A stretch of DNA of 64,000 nucleotides, from contig CAWFZT010000009.1 of NCBI GenBank assembly GCA_963820415.1, forward strand, positions 364,330 through 428,329, given 5' to 3'. The translations under genes and the position numbers were made by a program. Of the stretch, positions 26,101-36,300 are shown piece by piece. The notes under the pieces were generated by a model that did no database searches, was not told the origin of the DNA, and saw only the letters and a program-made list of their open reading frames with translations. Origin of the DNA: CAWFZT01 sp963820415. GTDB lineage: Bacteria; Chloroflexota; Anaerolineae; Anaerolineales; Anaerolineaceae. Each line of letters opens with the position of its first letter. Position 1 is the stretch's first letter.

Positions 26101-27216
26101 CTACTGACCCAGATAAAAGCGGGGAATGCGCGCTGCTAAACCGCAAACCACCTCATAATTGACCGTCCCCCAGGCGGCGGCCACTTCTTCGGCTGTGATA
26201 GAGGCGTCTCCCTGACGGCCGATCAATACCACTTCATCTCCCATGCGCGCCCCGGGCGCCTGGTCGAGCTGCAGCATGCACTGGTCCATGCACACTCCCC
26301 CTACCACCGGCACGCGCTGCCCCTCCACCAGGGCGAAATTGCCCAACTGCCGGCGGAACCCATCCGCATAACCGACCGAGATGGTTCCAATCGGCTCATG
26401 GCGGGTGGTCACGTACCTGGCATTGTAGCCCACCCCGTGACCAGGCGGTAGAGTTTTTATCGAGGTCAAGCGCGCTTTCCAGGCTAGGGCTGCCCGGAAA
26501 CCAGCCGGCAGGAGCGCTTCAGAAGATGGGTGCAAGCCGTAAATGGATATCCCACAGCGCACCAAATCAAAGCGCGCCCTTGGAAAATACAGCGCCGTGG
26601 CCGAATTGGCGGCGTGCACCAACGGCGGGCGTAAGCCTGTTGCTCCAAGCTCATCAATAAGTCCTGTAAAACGGTCAATGGCTCTATCCGTAGCCGGGTT
26701 TTTCGGCTCATCCGCCGACGCAAAGTGGGTGAAAACCCCTTCCACCGCTAAGCCAGGCAACTGGTTCAAACCGCGGATAAACTGCAGGCCCTCTTCAGGA
26801 AACACACCCAGGCGGCCCATGGAAGTATCAATTTTGGCATGCACTTTGAGGCGCGCTTGTAGAGATTGGGCAGCCTCCGAGAAAATTTTCGCCTGCTCGG
26901 GAGTGTAAACGGTCAACGATATTTTGGACTCAATTGCCTCGGCCAGGCGTTGTTCGGCGGTGTAACCGGTGACCAGAATTGGCGCCTGGATGCCGGCCTG
27001 TCGCAACGCCAGGGCCTCTTCGATGCGCGCCACCCCGCACCATCCGGCGCCGCCGGCCAGGGCCGCCCGGGCGGTTTCGACGATTCCGTGGCCGTAGGCG
27101 TTGGCTTTCACCACCGCCATAACCATAACGCCCGTTATCTGGTTCAGCAAAGACACATTTTGACGGATCGCCCCAAGGTCGACTTCTACCCAGGTTGAGC
27201 AGGCCTTTGCATCCAT
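26101..27216 (-). CDS. alr: Alanine racemase
   Basis: A 371-residue pyridoxal-phosphate enzyme interconverting L- and D-alanine for peptidoglycan. The PLP lysine is in VVKANAYGHG (about residue 34), the substrate-binding region in AKIDTSMGRLG, and the second catalytic base, Tyr, in GHGVGYNARYVT. The C-terminal beta domain includes VGVCMDQCMLQLD in variant form (VVGGVCMDQCML) and EVVCGLAARIPRFY. Full length and intact. It is divergent from the SLC13 permease gene, 74 bp away. Confidence 0.95.
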   Translation of the reverse strand: MDAKACSTWVEVDLGAIRQNVSLLNQITGVMVMAVVKANAYGHGIVETARAALAGGAGWCGVARIEEALALRQAGIQAPILVTGYTAEQRLAEAIESKISLTVYTPEQAKIFSEAAQSLQARLKVHAKIDTSMGRLGVFPEEGLQFIRGLNQLPGLAVEGVFTHFASADEPKNPATDRAIDRFTGLIDELGATGLRPPLVHAANSATALYFPRARFDLVRCGISIYGLHPSSEALLPAGFRAALAWKARLTSIKTLPPGHGVGYNARYVTTRHEPIGTISVGYADGFRRQLGNFALVEGQRVPVVGGVCMDQCMLQLDQAPGARMGDEVVLIGRQGDASITAEEVAAAWGTVNYEVVCGLAARIPRFYLGQ

Positions 27217-27276
27217 GCGCAGAAGTATATCCTGTATGAATCAGCCAAGCAAGGCTTACCAGCGGAAAATTTTAGG

Positions 27277-27282
27277 TATAAT
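27277..27282 (+). promoter_or_regulatory. -10 box immediately upstream of the SLC13 permease start
   Basis: TATAAT at 27277-27282, in the context GGTATAATCTC, with the ATG 9 bases downstream at 27291. No convincing -35 box and no ribosome binding site are present. This fits a leaderless or near-leaderless mRNA. Confidence 0.5.
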
Positions 27283-27290
27283 CTCACCCA

Positions 27291-29093
27291 ATGGAGATAA
27301 CTTACCCGGCCATTTTTACCCTCATCCTCACCCTGGTTGCCGCAGTCCTGCTGATCAGCGAGCTTCTCCGCCCTGACCTGATCGCCTTGATTGTGATGGT
27401 CATCCTTGGCCTGACCGGAATCGTCTCCCCACAGGATACTTTTTCCGGCTTCAGCGGCTCGGCGGTGATGACCCTGTTGGGTATATCGATCATCTCCGAA
27501 GGTCTCCACCAGACTGGGGTTACTCACTGGCTGGGGAACCTGATGTTTAAGCTGGGGGGGCGATCTGAAGCCACCCTGGTGCTGACCACCATGCTGGTTT
27601 CTGCCGGGTTGTCGTTGTTCATGAATAATATTGCTGCGGTCGGTGTGCTGCTGCCTGCCGTGATGACCCTCTCGCGCCAGACACGTGTTCCACCTTCGCG
27701 ACTGATGATGCCACTGGCTTACGGCACCGTACTGGGTGGGATGGCCACCCTCTTGACGACCTCGAACATCATTGTCAGCGGGACACTGCGCGACGCCGGG
27801 ATCAAACCTTTTGGCCTGCTCGATTTTTTTCCGATTGGTGCACCGCTTGTGCTGATAGGTGTCATTTACATGCTCAGCCTGGGACGCCGCCTCCTTCCCA
27901 AGGAAAACCCTACCAGCCCAACAGAACCTTCACAGTTGCTGCGGATGAAGCTGGCTAACCTGTATCAGATCCAAAAAAGTTTATTCGAGATTGAAGTGCT
28001 GCCTGAAAGCCCAATGGTAGACCTTTCCATTCTGAATGGCAGATGGTCCAACCAGTTGGGAGTAAATGTCATAGGCATTACTCATAACAGCCACACTTAC
28101 CTGGCGCCTTCTAACGACCGGATAATTTACGCCGGGGACCGACTGTTGGTGCAGGGTGATGTAGACCTCGAACGTTTGCCGCGGCTGGGCTTGCGCCTGG
28201 CAATGCACAGCGAAGGAACGCCGGATATTGCCAGCGCCACCACTGTCCTGGCGGAAGTAGTTGTCTCTCCCCACGCCGGGATCATCGGAAGCACCTTGCG
28301 GCAGCTTGGCTTTCGTGACCGCTACAACCTTAACGTTTTGGGTATCTGGCGTGGAAACAAACCCATCCTGACGCGCCTGGCCGACCTGCCCCTGCGTTTT
28401 GGCGATGCCTTGCTCGTACAGGGACCCGTTGAACGCATTCATGTTTTGGAGCAGGAATCCGACCTGGTTGTGCTGCAAGAGGACCCTGACGCGGTCCTAA
28501 AACCGGGCAAACACAGACGGGCGTTGTTGATCACTTTACTGACGCTGGGTGTTGCAGCCACCGGCTTCCTGCCCGTGGCAATTGTGGTGATGGTAGGGGC
28601 AGTGCTGATGGTGCTGTCAAACTGCATCAGTATGAATGACGCCTATCATGGCATCGAATGGAAAGCCATCTTCTTGATCGCCGGGATGTGGCCGCTCAGC
28701 ATCGCCATCCGTGCCACTGGCCTGGCAGATCTGACCGTACACTCACTGATCAACCTGGTTGGGCAAGTTCCGCCACTGGCAATCGCCGCCCTGCTGCTCA
28801 GCCTGGCGCTGGTGCTGACCCAATTAATGAGCGGCCAGGTAGCCTGCCTGGTACTGGCGCCGCTGGCCCTGGCAGCCGCCTCCCTGGTAAAAGTCGATCC
28901 GCGCGGCATGGCCATGGCGGTAGCCTTGGGCTGCTCGCTGGCTTTTCCAACCCCCTTCGGTCACCCGGTTAATATTATGGTCATGAGCCCGGGCGGTTAT
29001 TCCTTCCGTGATTATCTACGGGTTGGCCTGCCTCTGACCGTCCTGGTCATGGCCGGTATCCTGGTGGGTCTGAAGCTGTTCTGGAATGTGTAA
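27291..29093 (+). CDS. SLC13/DASS-family permease with two TrkA-C (RCK-C) domains
   Basis: A 600-residue integral membrane transporter. An N-terminal set of hydrophobic helices (about residues 1-200) includes SLFMNNIAAVGVLLPAVM, an anion-permease signature. Two soluble TrkA-C domains follow (about 235-310 and 320-400), and a second membrane half includes IEWKAIFLIAGMWPLSIAIR and GCSLAFPTPFGHPVN. This is the COG0471/COG0569-type arrangement seen in bacterial sulfate, citrate or dicarboxylate carriers. Substrate cannot be called. It stands between alr (divergent) and tgt. Confidence 0.88.
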   Translation: MEITYPAIFTLILTLVAAVLLISELLRPDLIALIVMVILGLTGIVSPQDTFSGFSGSAVMTLLGISIISEGLHQTGVTHWLGNLMFKLGGRSEATLVLTTMLVSAGLSLFMNNIAAVGVLLPAVMTLSRQTRVPPSRLMMPLAYGTVLGGMATLLTTSNIIVSGTLRDAGIKPFGLLDFFPIGAPLVLIGVIYMLSLGRRLLPKENPTSPTEPSQLLRMKLANLYQIQKSLFEIEVLPESPMVDLSILNGRWSNQLGVNVIGITHNSHTYLAPSNDRIIYAGDRLLVQGDVDLERLPRLGLRLAMHSEGTPDIASATTVLAEVVVSPHAGIIGSTLRQLGFRDRYNLNVLGIWRGNKPILTRLADLPLRFGDALLVQGPVERIHVLEQESDLVVLQEDPDAVLKPGKHRRALLITLLTLGVAATGFLPVAIVVMVGAVLMVLSNCISMNDAYHGIEWKAIFLIAGMWPLSIAIRATGLADLTVHSLINLVGQVPPLAIAALLLSLALVLTQLMSGQVACLVLAPLALAAASLVKVDPRGMAMAVALGCSLAFPTPFGHPVNIMVMSPGGYSFRDYLRVGLPLTVLVMAGILVGLKLFWNV

Positions 29094-29121
29094 AGACCTA
29101 CGGGAAACGGCTGGATTCAGG

Positions 29122-29127
29122 TAAAAT
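29122..29127 (+). promoter_or_regulatory. -10 box immediately upstream of tgt
   Basis: TAAAAT at 29122-29127 (context AGGTAAAATCTAG), with the tgt ATG 6 bases further on at 29134 and no ribosome binding site. The -35 region is poor. It resembles the arrangement upstream of the SLC13 permease and the glycosyltransferase at 23653. Confidence 0.4.
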
Positions 29128-29133
29128 CTAGCT

Positions 29134-30249
29134 ATGTCCGCCTCCCTTTTTTCGTTTGAGCTCATTGCCGCCGATGGAGATGCGCGCGCCGGGGTTTTTC
29201 ATACCCCGCACGGCGATATCCCTACCCCGATCTTTGCGCCGGTCGGCACCCAGGCTACGGTAAAGGCCGTTACCCCGGCCCAGCTTACCGAGATCGGCGC
29301 TTCGCTGGTTCTGTCAAACACCTATCACCTTTTCCTGCGTCCAGGGGCTGACCTGGTCGCAGAGATGGGCGGCCTGCACAAGTTCATGAACTGGCCCAAC
29401 CCCATCCTGACTGATTCGGGTGGTTTCCAGGTCTTTTCGCTGGCAAAGATGCGTAAGATCGATGAAAACGGGGTGACATTCAAGAGCCACATCGATGGAT
29501 CCACCCACCGCCTGACTCCTGAGATCTCCATCGAAGTTCAGGAAAAGCTTGGAGCGGACATCATCATGGCGTTCGATGAATGCGCCCCACCCCTGGAACG
29601 GGCGTACAGCGAGCTGGCCATGGCACGTACCCATGCCTGGGCAGAGCGCTGCTTGATGGCTCACCGGCGCGGCGACCAGGCCCTGTTTGGGATCGTACAG
29701 GGCGGGGCTTTCACCGACCTGCGCCGCCAGTCAGCGGCTACCATCTCCTCCATGGATTTTCCTGGCTATGCCATTGGTGGCCTTTCGGTGGGAGAATCAA
29801 AGTCCGAAATGGCGGAGATGATCGAAGTGGTCAACGCCATTCTGCCGGCCAATAAGCCACGTTACCTGATGGGCGTCGGCGCTCCCGAAGACCTGGTCAA
29901 TGGTATCCAACGCGGCGTCGATATTTTTGACTGCGCCTTACCCACCCGCCTGGCGCGCCATCAGGCAGCCATGACCCGCCTGGGCCGCCTCAACCTTCTT
30001 AATGCGTCTTATGCCCACGACACGCGTCCAATCGAGGACGGCTGTGCTTGCTACACCTGTTTCCATTTCAGCCGGGCCTATCTGCGCCACCTGGTAGTTG
30101 CTAAAGAGATGCTGGCGGCTACCCTGGTATCCATCCACAACCTCTTTTTCTTGCTGGAACTCACCCGCCAGGCCCGGCAGGCTATTCAGAAAGGTCGATA
30201 TAAACAGTTTGCCGAAGAATGGCTGGCGGCAATGGATTCAGCCGGGTAA
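29134..30249 (+). CDS. tgt: Queuine/preQ1 tRNA-guanine transglycosylase
   Basis: A 371-residue TIM-barrel enzyme exchanging G34 of tRNAs for preQ1 in queuosine synthesis. Motifs: LSNTYHLFLRPG, LTDSGGFQVFSL with the general-base Asp, FDECAPP, GGLSVGESKSEM, the nucleophile region VDIFDCALPTRLAR, and the zinc site CACYTCFHFSRAYLRHL (three Cys and a His). Full length. The other queuosine genes are not in the window. Confidence 0.96.
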   Translation: MSASLFSFELIAADGDARAGVFHTPHGDIPTPIFAPVGTQATVKAVTPAQLTEIGASLVLSNTYHLFLRPGADLVAEMGGLHKFMNWPNPILTDSGGFQVFSLAKMRKIDENGVTFKSHIDGSTHRLTPEISIEVQEKLGADIIMAFDECAPPLERAYSELAMARTHAWAERCLMAHRRGDQALFGIVQGGAFTDLRRQSAATISSMDFPGYAIGGLSVGESKSEMAEMIEVVNAILPANKPRYLMGVGAPEDLVNGIQRGVDIFDCALPTRLARHQAAMTRLGRLNLLNASYAHDTRPIEDGCACYTCFHFSRAYLRHLVVAKEMLAATLVSIHNLFFLLELTRQARQAIQKGRYKQFAEEWLAAMDSAG

Positions 30250-30271
30250 GCTGGGGTGAGAAATCACCAAA

Positions 30272-31072
30272 ATGCTCATTATCCATGAAAAGAAACCCTT
30301 TATCCTGGGCTTGCTGCGAAAACTCTTGAACAACCGCTGCTCAGTCATTTGTATACGGATGGTTATTTCTCTGGTCATTGGATTGCCGACAGCCTCCTGC
30401 CAGGCAGCGCCTCCTATTTCTGTCCCAACCCCCCAATTCTGGCATGTCCAGTATACCCCTGCCCTGGCATGGATGGCACCGGAATTCAACCTATGCGTCC
30501 GCCAGCAGCCCGGTTACGCCCTGGTCGTCTCTGCAAAGCCTGCCTCAGCCCTGGATGTCAACCAGGCGGAGATCATTCTACGTTGGGGCGCCGCGGCAGA
30601 AAATACAGGCTACCTGGCCGAGCTGGGCTCGGATGACCTGGTAGTGGTGGTCAATCCCCACAACCCGGTCCACAACCTGACCGGCAGCCAGCTTAGAAAC
30701 ATCTTCAGCGGAGCCAGCCGCGCCTGGTCAGCTTACTCAAAAGGAAATTCGAACCCAATCCAGGTATGGGTCTACCCAACAGGCAATGAAATCCGCCAAT
30801 ATTTTGAAGACGCCCTTGCCCCGTTCAGGCTGAACCCGTCAGCTCTCCTGGCGCCTGATCCGGCTGCGATGCGACAGGCGGTAGCCGCCGATACTTCAGC
30901 GATTGGATACCTACCCGGGCGCTGGGTGGATTCGTCAGTGCGCCAGTTGTCCATCACCGATATTTCTGAACTTTCCCTGCGCCAGCCTATCCTGGCCATC
31001 ACCCCAACCGAGCCGCAAGGTGCGCAGAAGGAATGGCTGCTATGTCTGCAGCGTTCAATCGCTCACAAATAA
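30272..31072 (+). CDS. Lipoprotein with phosphate-binding-like (PstS/PBP) domain
   Basis: A 266-residue protein. Residues about 28-47 form a hydrophobic signal ending in LPTASC, a plausible lipobox. The mature part resembles a type 2 periplasmic binding domain of the PBP-like/PstS group: NLTGSQLRNIFSGASRAWSAY, VWVYPTGNEIRQYFEDAL and AIGYLPGRWVD match strand and ligand-loop segments. It is smaller than true PstS and no phosphate transporter genes are near, so a signalling or scavenging function is possible. The start at 30272 may be early; ATGGTTATT at 30360 would place the signal peptide at the N-terminus. Confidence 0.65.
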   Translation: MLIIHEKKPFILGLLRKLLNNRCSVICIRMVISLVIGLPTASCQAAPPISVPTPQFWHVQYTPALAWMAPEFNLCVRQQPGYALVVSAKPASALDVNQAEIILRWGAAAENTGYLAELGSDDLVVVVNPHNPVHNLTGSQLRNIFSGASRAWSAYSKGNSNPIQVWVYPTGNEIRQYFEDALAPFRLNPSALLAPDPAAMRQAVAADTSAIGYLPGRWVDSSVRQLSITDISELSLRQPILAITPTEPQGAQKEWLLCLQRSIAHK

Positions 31073-31082
31073 ATTCACCCCT

Positions 31083-31463
31083 ATGAAAACCCTCACACTG
31101 TCAATCTTGCCCTACCACCTGGCGGTTTGTCGTTTGAGCCCAAGCATCACCTTACCCGGCTGGTTGTTTAAATTGCCCTTCTGGTCGGCCACTCGCACGG
31201 CTGACGAGTTGTCGGTGGTCCTACCCGAAGAAAATGTGTTTGGGGATTGGAAAAGTGAAAAAGGCTGGCGCGGCCTGAAGGTGCGCGGCCCGCTCGATTT
31301 TTCGCTGGTCGGTATCCTGGCAGCCCTGACTGCCTCGTTGGCGGCCGCCGGGATTCCGATCTTTGCCCTTTCCACTTTCGATACCGATTATTTGCTGGTG
31401 AAAGAGCAAGACTTTTTCCGCGCCGTCGAAGTTCTGATTGCCAGCGGTTACGAGGTAATCTGA
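31083..31463 (+). CDS. ACT-domain protein (COG3603 / CASTOR-like)
   Basis: A 126-residue protein, ATG at 31083, 10 bp after the binding-protein stop. Its pattern (LAVCRLSP near the start, TADELSVVLPEENV, GWRGLKVRGPLDFSLVGIL, then IPIFALSTFDTDYLLVKEQD) matches the double-ACT family that binds small ligands such as amino acids. The frame is open upstream inside the previous gene but that part is not ACT-like. Function is presumably regulatory; nothing in the neighbours identifies the ligand. Confidence 0.8.
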   Translation: MKTLTLSILPYHLAVCRLSPSITLPGWLFKLPFWSATRTADELSVVLPEENVFGDWKSEKGWRGLKVRGPLDFSLVGILAALTASLAAAGIPIFALSTFDTDYLLVKEQDFFRAVEVLIASGYEVI

Positions 31464-31466
31464 CCC

Positions 31467-31646
31467 GTGCTGGTGATCTTGATCCTGCGCGGAAAAGAAT
31501 ACCTGGTCAAAGGCGACTTTTCATTGGAACAGGCCCTCGAAACACTTGGGCGTTCTGCGGAAAATTTCCTGGTGCTGTGTGATGGCGTACTGCTCGATAC
31601 CGAAGAACTCAAAACAGCAGGCCGAGAGGATCTGCTCCCGACTTGA
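31467..31646 (+). CDS. Small ThiS/MoaD-like beta-grasp protein lacking a C-terminal Gly-Gly
   Basis: A 59-residue frame starting at GTG 3 bases after the ACT gene stop. LILRGKEYLVKG, LEQALETLG, NFLVLCDGVLLDTEEL and a final LLPT follow the strand-helix-strand pattern of ThiS/MoaD/Urm1-type sulfur carriers. The usual end (a further strand and Gly-Gly) is missing; the protein stops where LIPVISGG would be expected. Either it is a non-carrier variant, or the end is lost to mutation. It would be missed by length filters. Confidence 0.5.
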   Translation: MLVILILRGKEYLVKGDFSLEQALETLGRSAENFLVLCDGVLLDTEELKTAGREDLLPT

Positions 31647-31700
31647 TCTACTGTCTCCTAGGTGGGTTGTGGTTGGCGAGACCCACCGATAGAATGGAAT

Positions 31701-33122
31701 CTAAGCATCGTAATACAGGGTAAATTCATAGGGATGCGGGCGCATCCGCACCGGATCCACTTCCACCTCACGCTTATAGCTGATATAGGCCTCCAGCAAA
31801 TCAGTGGTGAAAACATCCCCCTTGAGCAGGAACTCATGGTCGGCTTCCAGGGCAGCCAACACTTCGGGCAGCGACCCAGGCACCTGCTTAATCAGCTTGG
31901 CTTCCTCGGGAGGCAGTTCATAAAGATCTTTATCGGCCGGATCACCGGGGTCAATGCGGTTCTGGACACCATCCAGACCTGCCATGAGGAGAGCCGCGAA
32001 AGCCAGATAGGGGTTGCAGGAGGGGTCCGGGGCGCGGAACTCGATGCGCTTGGCCTTGGGACTCTTGGAATACACGGGAATGCGGCAAATGGCCGAACGA
32101 TTGCGTTGGGAGTAAGCCAGGTTGACAGGGGCCTCATAACCAGGCACCAGACGGCGGTATGAGTTCGTGGTAGGGGCCACAATGGCCAGCAAGGCCGGGG
32201 CATGCTTTAGCAAGCCGCCGATATAATACTTGGCGGTGTCGGAGATCCCGGCGTAACCGGACTCATCGTAGAAAATATTGGCGCTGCCGGTCCACAGACT
32301 TTGGTGAACGTGCATACCGGATCCGTTATCACCAAAGAGCGGCTTGGGCATGAAAGTGGCGGTCAGGTTGTTGGCCCGAGCCACATTCTTGACCATATAT
32401 TTGTACATCATCACGTTGTCAGCCATGCGCAGGAGGGTGTCATAGTGAATATCGATTTCGCACTGACCGGCCGTGGCGACTTCATGATGATGGACTTCAA
32501 TCGGCATGCCGGCTGCTTCCAGCGCCAGCACGATCCGGCTGCGCACATCTTGCAGGGTATCGGTAGGTGGGACCGGGAAGTAGCCGCGTTTGGGCTGGAT
32601 TTGAGCGCCCAGGTTTGGATTGAGATCTTCACCGCTTTTCCACCAGCCCTCATTGCTGTCAATAAAATAAAAGGACGAATTGATGCCACCACCATAGCGA
32701 ACGTCATTGAAAAGGAAGAACTCAGCCTCAGGCCCCCAAAAACTGGTCTGGGCGATGCCGGTCTGTTTGAGGTAGGCTTCGGCTTTGCGAGCCACATAAC
32801 GCGGGTCACGCGTGTAAGGTTGGCGGGTAACCGGCTCAAAAACATCGCACACCACCACCACAGTGGGCACAGCCAGTTGAGTATCGAGGAAGGCGGTTGT
32901 CGGATCGAGCATCAGCAGCATATCCGATTCGTGAATTTCCTTGAAACCTCGGATCGAAGAACCGTCAAAACCGATCCCTTCTTCGAATAATTCGGCAGTC
33001 AATTCACGGGCAGGGATGGAAAAATGCTGCCAGGTTCCTGGCATATCGACGAAACGCAGGTCCACCATCTGGGCCTGTTCTTTTAACTTCAATACTTCAG
33101 CAATCGAGGTCGTTCTAGCCAT
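31701..33122 (-). CDS. glnA: Glutamine synthetase, type I
   Basis: A 473-residue GSI that makes glutamine from glutamate, ammonia and ATP. Motifs: GFDGSSIRGFKEIHESDM, the metal-binding FWGPEAEFFLFND, NGSGMHVHQSLW, the substrate loop RRLVPGYEAPVNLAYSQRNR, and KDLYELPPEEA with the Tyr that is adenylylated in GSI-beta enzymes. The presence of that Tyr agrees with the glnE gene encoded divergently next to it. AAGGAG precedes the ATG, and a promoter is visible upstream. Confidence 0.96.
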   Translation of the reverse strand: MARTTSIAEVLKLKEQAQMVDLRFVDMPGTWQHFSIPARELTAELFEEGIGFDGSSIRGFKEIHESDMLLMLDPTTAFLDTQLAVPTVVVVCDVFEPVTRQPYTRDPRYVARKAEAYLKQTGIAQTSFWGPEAEFFLFNDVRYGGGINSSFYFIDSNEGWWKSGEDLNPNLGAQIQPKRGYFPVPPTDTLQDVRSRIVLALEAAGMPIEVHHHEVATAGQCEIDIHYDTLLRMADNVMMYKYMVKNVARANNLTATFMPKPLFGDNGSGMHVHQSLWTGSANIFYDESGYAGISDTAKYYIGGLLKHAPALLAIVAPTTNSYRRLVPGYEAPVNLAYSQRNRSAICRIPVYSKSPKAKRIEFRAPDPSCNPYLAFAALLMAGLDGVQNRIDPGDPADKDLYELPPEEAKLIKQVPGSLPEVLAALEADHEFLLKGDVFTTDLLEAYISYKREVEVDPVRMRPHPYEFTLYYDA

Positions 33123-33212
33123 ACTCTTCTCCTTTAGCTTAATTCTTTGAATCCATTACAGATGGGGATCTGGCTTGGAAAACCTTAAAGAACCCCTGAC
33201 TGTGTAACCAGC

Positions 33213-33241
33213 ATTTTAAGACTTTTTAGAGAAGAAGTCCA
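33213..33241 (-). promoter_or_regulatory. Promoter of glnA
   Basis: On the minus strand: TGGACT (33236-33241), 17-bp spacer, TAAAAT (33213-33218), giving a leader of roughly 85 bases. A CCCATATGGG palindrome lies just upstream at 33245-33254, between the glnA and glnE promoters, and could be an operator. Confidence 0.5.
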
Positions 33242-33291
33242 TGCCCCATATGGGTCATTTTAGGGCCATATTTTCCGATACAAATCTATGC

Positions 33292-33300
33292 TATTATTAT
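33292..33300 (+). promoter_or_regulatory. -10 region immediately upstream of glnE
   Basis: Overlapping TATTAT boxes at 33292-33297 and 33295-33300, with the glnE ATG at 33308 and no ribosome binding site. A weak TTTCCG lies 17 bp upstream of the second box. Consistent with a leaderless message. Confidence 0.4.
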
Positions 33301-33307
33301 CCCCAGT

Positions 33308-36300
33308 ATGAACGAAATGAGCCTGCTGCGTGATAAATTGGATGGTAGCTGCGGCGAAGAAGAGGTAAAAGCGCTCCTCGCTCCGGCCAGGTTTGCCGAT
33401 TGGCGCGCCGCGGCGCGCTGCTTGCTGCGCCTGGCCCCGGATAATGAGAGATGGGAAGCCTTCGACCAATTTTTCCCGCATTTGCTGCTGGCATTGTCCA
33501 ATGCCGCCGGGCCAGACCGGGTGTTGACCAACCTCGATCGACTGGTTGCCCTTATAGACGATCCTTTGACCTTTTTACGCTTTCTGGCCCACAATCCCAG
33601 GGCGGTTGAGATCCTGGTGACCCTGTTTGCCGGTAGCCAGTTCCTGACCGAAATCCTGCTGCGTAACCCGGCTTATTTCGAGCGCCTGGTCGAATACCGG
33701 CGCATGGCGGTGCCCAAGAACGCCGAGCAGTTGTATACCGAAGCCCAGGAAGCAGCCGAAAACTTGACCGACCTGGCCGAAAAGCTGGATGCTCTGCGGC
33801 GTTTCCAAAGCTGGGAGCAACTGCGCATCGGCGCCTGCGACTTACTTAACCTGTACGACTTACCGGCGGTGACCCGCCAACTCTCGAACCTGGCAGACAG
33901 CCTGATTCGCTCCTGCTTAAAACTGGCGGTTGTACAGGCTGGCGGACCGGCAGACGTCCTCACTGTCCTGGCCATGGGCAAGCTGGGAGGTCGAGAACTG
34001 AATTATAGTTCGGACATCGACCTGCTCTTCCTCTCAAACCAGGATGCCGCCCTGGCCCAGAAGGTTGGCGAGCGGCTGATCAGCGCCCTGGCGCATGTAT
34101 CGGATGAGGGCTTTCTTTACCGGGTGGATATGCGCCTGCGCCCATGGGGTAAAGTAGGTCCACTGGTCTCAACCGTGGAAGGTTACCTGGCTTACCTGGA
34201 GCACCAGGCCCGCCCCTGGGAAAAACAGGCACTGCTCAAGGCGCGCGTGGTGGCCGGCAGCCAGCCAAACGGCCGGGCTTTTTTACAGAAGGCCAGGCCC
34301 CTGCTGCTGGGCGCCACCTACGAACAATTGCGCAGCGCCGTGTTTGCCATGAAGCGCCAAACCGAAGATCAATTGCGCCAGAATGGACGCAGTTGGGGTG
34401 AGGTTAAGCTGGGAGAAGGTTCGATCAGGGATGTCGAATTTACAGTCCAACTGCTGCAACTGGCTTATGGAGACAAACATCCGGAGATCCTGGCAGGCAA
34501 CACCCTGGATGCCCTGGCCCGCTTGACCTCATTCCATCTTGATTTCAATTGAGGAAGCTCGCATCCTGACGGATGGGTATATATTCTTGCGAACCATCGA
34601 GCATCACCTGCAAATGATGGATTACCGGCAGACTCACAGCCTGCCTCAGGATGCTGAGGCCCTGGCGCAACTGGCGCGCCGGTTGGGGTTTCGCGGCGAT
34701 GGACCTGGCGAGCAATTTCTGGCCGGTTACCAGCAGCATGTAATTTCAATCCGGACGGTTTTTCTACGTTATGTTGGGAGCGCTGAGATGAGCCTACCCC
34801 CAGAACCTGGCCTTTCCATAGAGCCGGCGGCCACCACCCCGCCGGAGGTCCACCGGCATATCGATCGCATGGCGCCTTCTTACACGGAGCGTTTCCGCCC
34901 GGATGAAATTTCCCACCATGCTTCCCTGGCCAATCAACTCAACCCGACCAACCTGGTCCAGGTGGATGCCCACCCACTGCCGGACGATTACTGGGAGGTG
35001 ACCATTGTAGCCTACGATTTTCCCGGCGAGCTGTCGCTCATCTGCGGCCTTATGTTCGTGTATGGCGTGAATATTTTTTCCGGGGATGCTTTCACCTATG
35101 AGCCGATTTCCCCTGGAGAGCCGCGGCCCTCGCGCGAGGAATCCCGGCGCAAGATCGTGGATGTGTTCACCGTCATGCCCATGCCAGGGAGGAATCTCAA
35201 GGCAGATATCTGGGTACGTTATGCCGAGGATCTGGCGGATTTCCTGCGCATGGTCCGCGCCGGCGCCCGGCAGGAGGCGCAGGGCGCACTGGCCATTCGG
35301 GTAGCGACCGGCCTGCAGAAATCTGGTCTGCTCAACGCCAGCCTGGTCAAGACCCTCTACCCGATCGAGATCCAGATTGATAATGAAGCCAGCGACCAGT
35401 ATACTGTCATGCGCATCAACTCGCTGGACACTTTTGGGTTCCTATATGAGTTCACCAATGCCCTGACGCTCAATCATGTTTATATTGCCCGGGTGAGTGT
35501 GGACTCCACCGGGAATCGCGTCCAGGATACCCTGTATGTGACCGACGAAAACGGCCACAAGATCACCAATCCCACCCGCCAGCGCGAGCTGCGAACTACT
35601 ACTGTGCTGATCAAGCACTTCAGCCACCTTCTACCGCTTTCGCCAAACCCCGATTCGGCTCTGCTCCATTTCGGCGAGTTCATCAGCGAATTGCTGAAGC
35701 GCCCTAACTGGCCGGATGAACTTTCATCCCTGGAACGACCCGAGGTGTTGGATGCTCTGGCCCGCCTGCTGGGGGTAAGCGATTTCCTGTGGGATGATTT
35801 CCTGCGCATGCAGCATACCAATCTGTTTCCAGTAGTGCGGGATGTGGATGCTCTTTCAACCAGCAAATCTCGGAAACAGCTACAATCCGAATTGGAAACC
35901 ATCCTACGGCGGGTGCGCAGCGGTCCGCAGATGCCCTCAGATCAGGCTGCCTGGATCGAGACCCTCAACGCCTTCAAGGACCGGGAAATGTTTCGCATCG
36001 ATATGCGCCATATCCTGGGACACACCCGGGAGTTCTGGGATTTTGCCTCCGAGCTGACCGATCTGACGGAAGTCATCGTAAATGCGGTGTTCCACCTGTG
36101 CCATGAGGATTTACGCCTGGTGCATGGCAGCCCCTGCCTGGACAGCCCGGTTGGCGGGCAAGTCAGCCAGATGAGCGTGGTAGCCCTGGGTAAGTTTGGT
36201 GGGAGCGAGATGGGCTTTGCTTCGGATATCGAGCTGATGTTCATCTATCCGGCAACGGCCAGACGATCGGCCCGAATGTGATTACCACCACAGAATTCTT

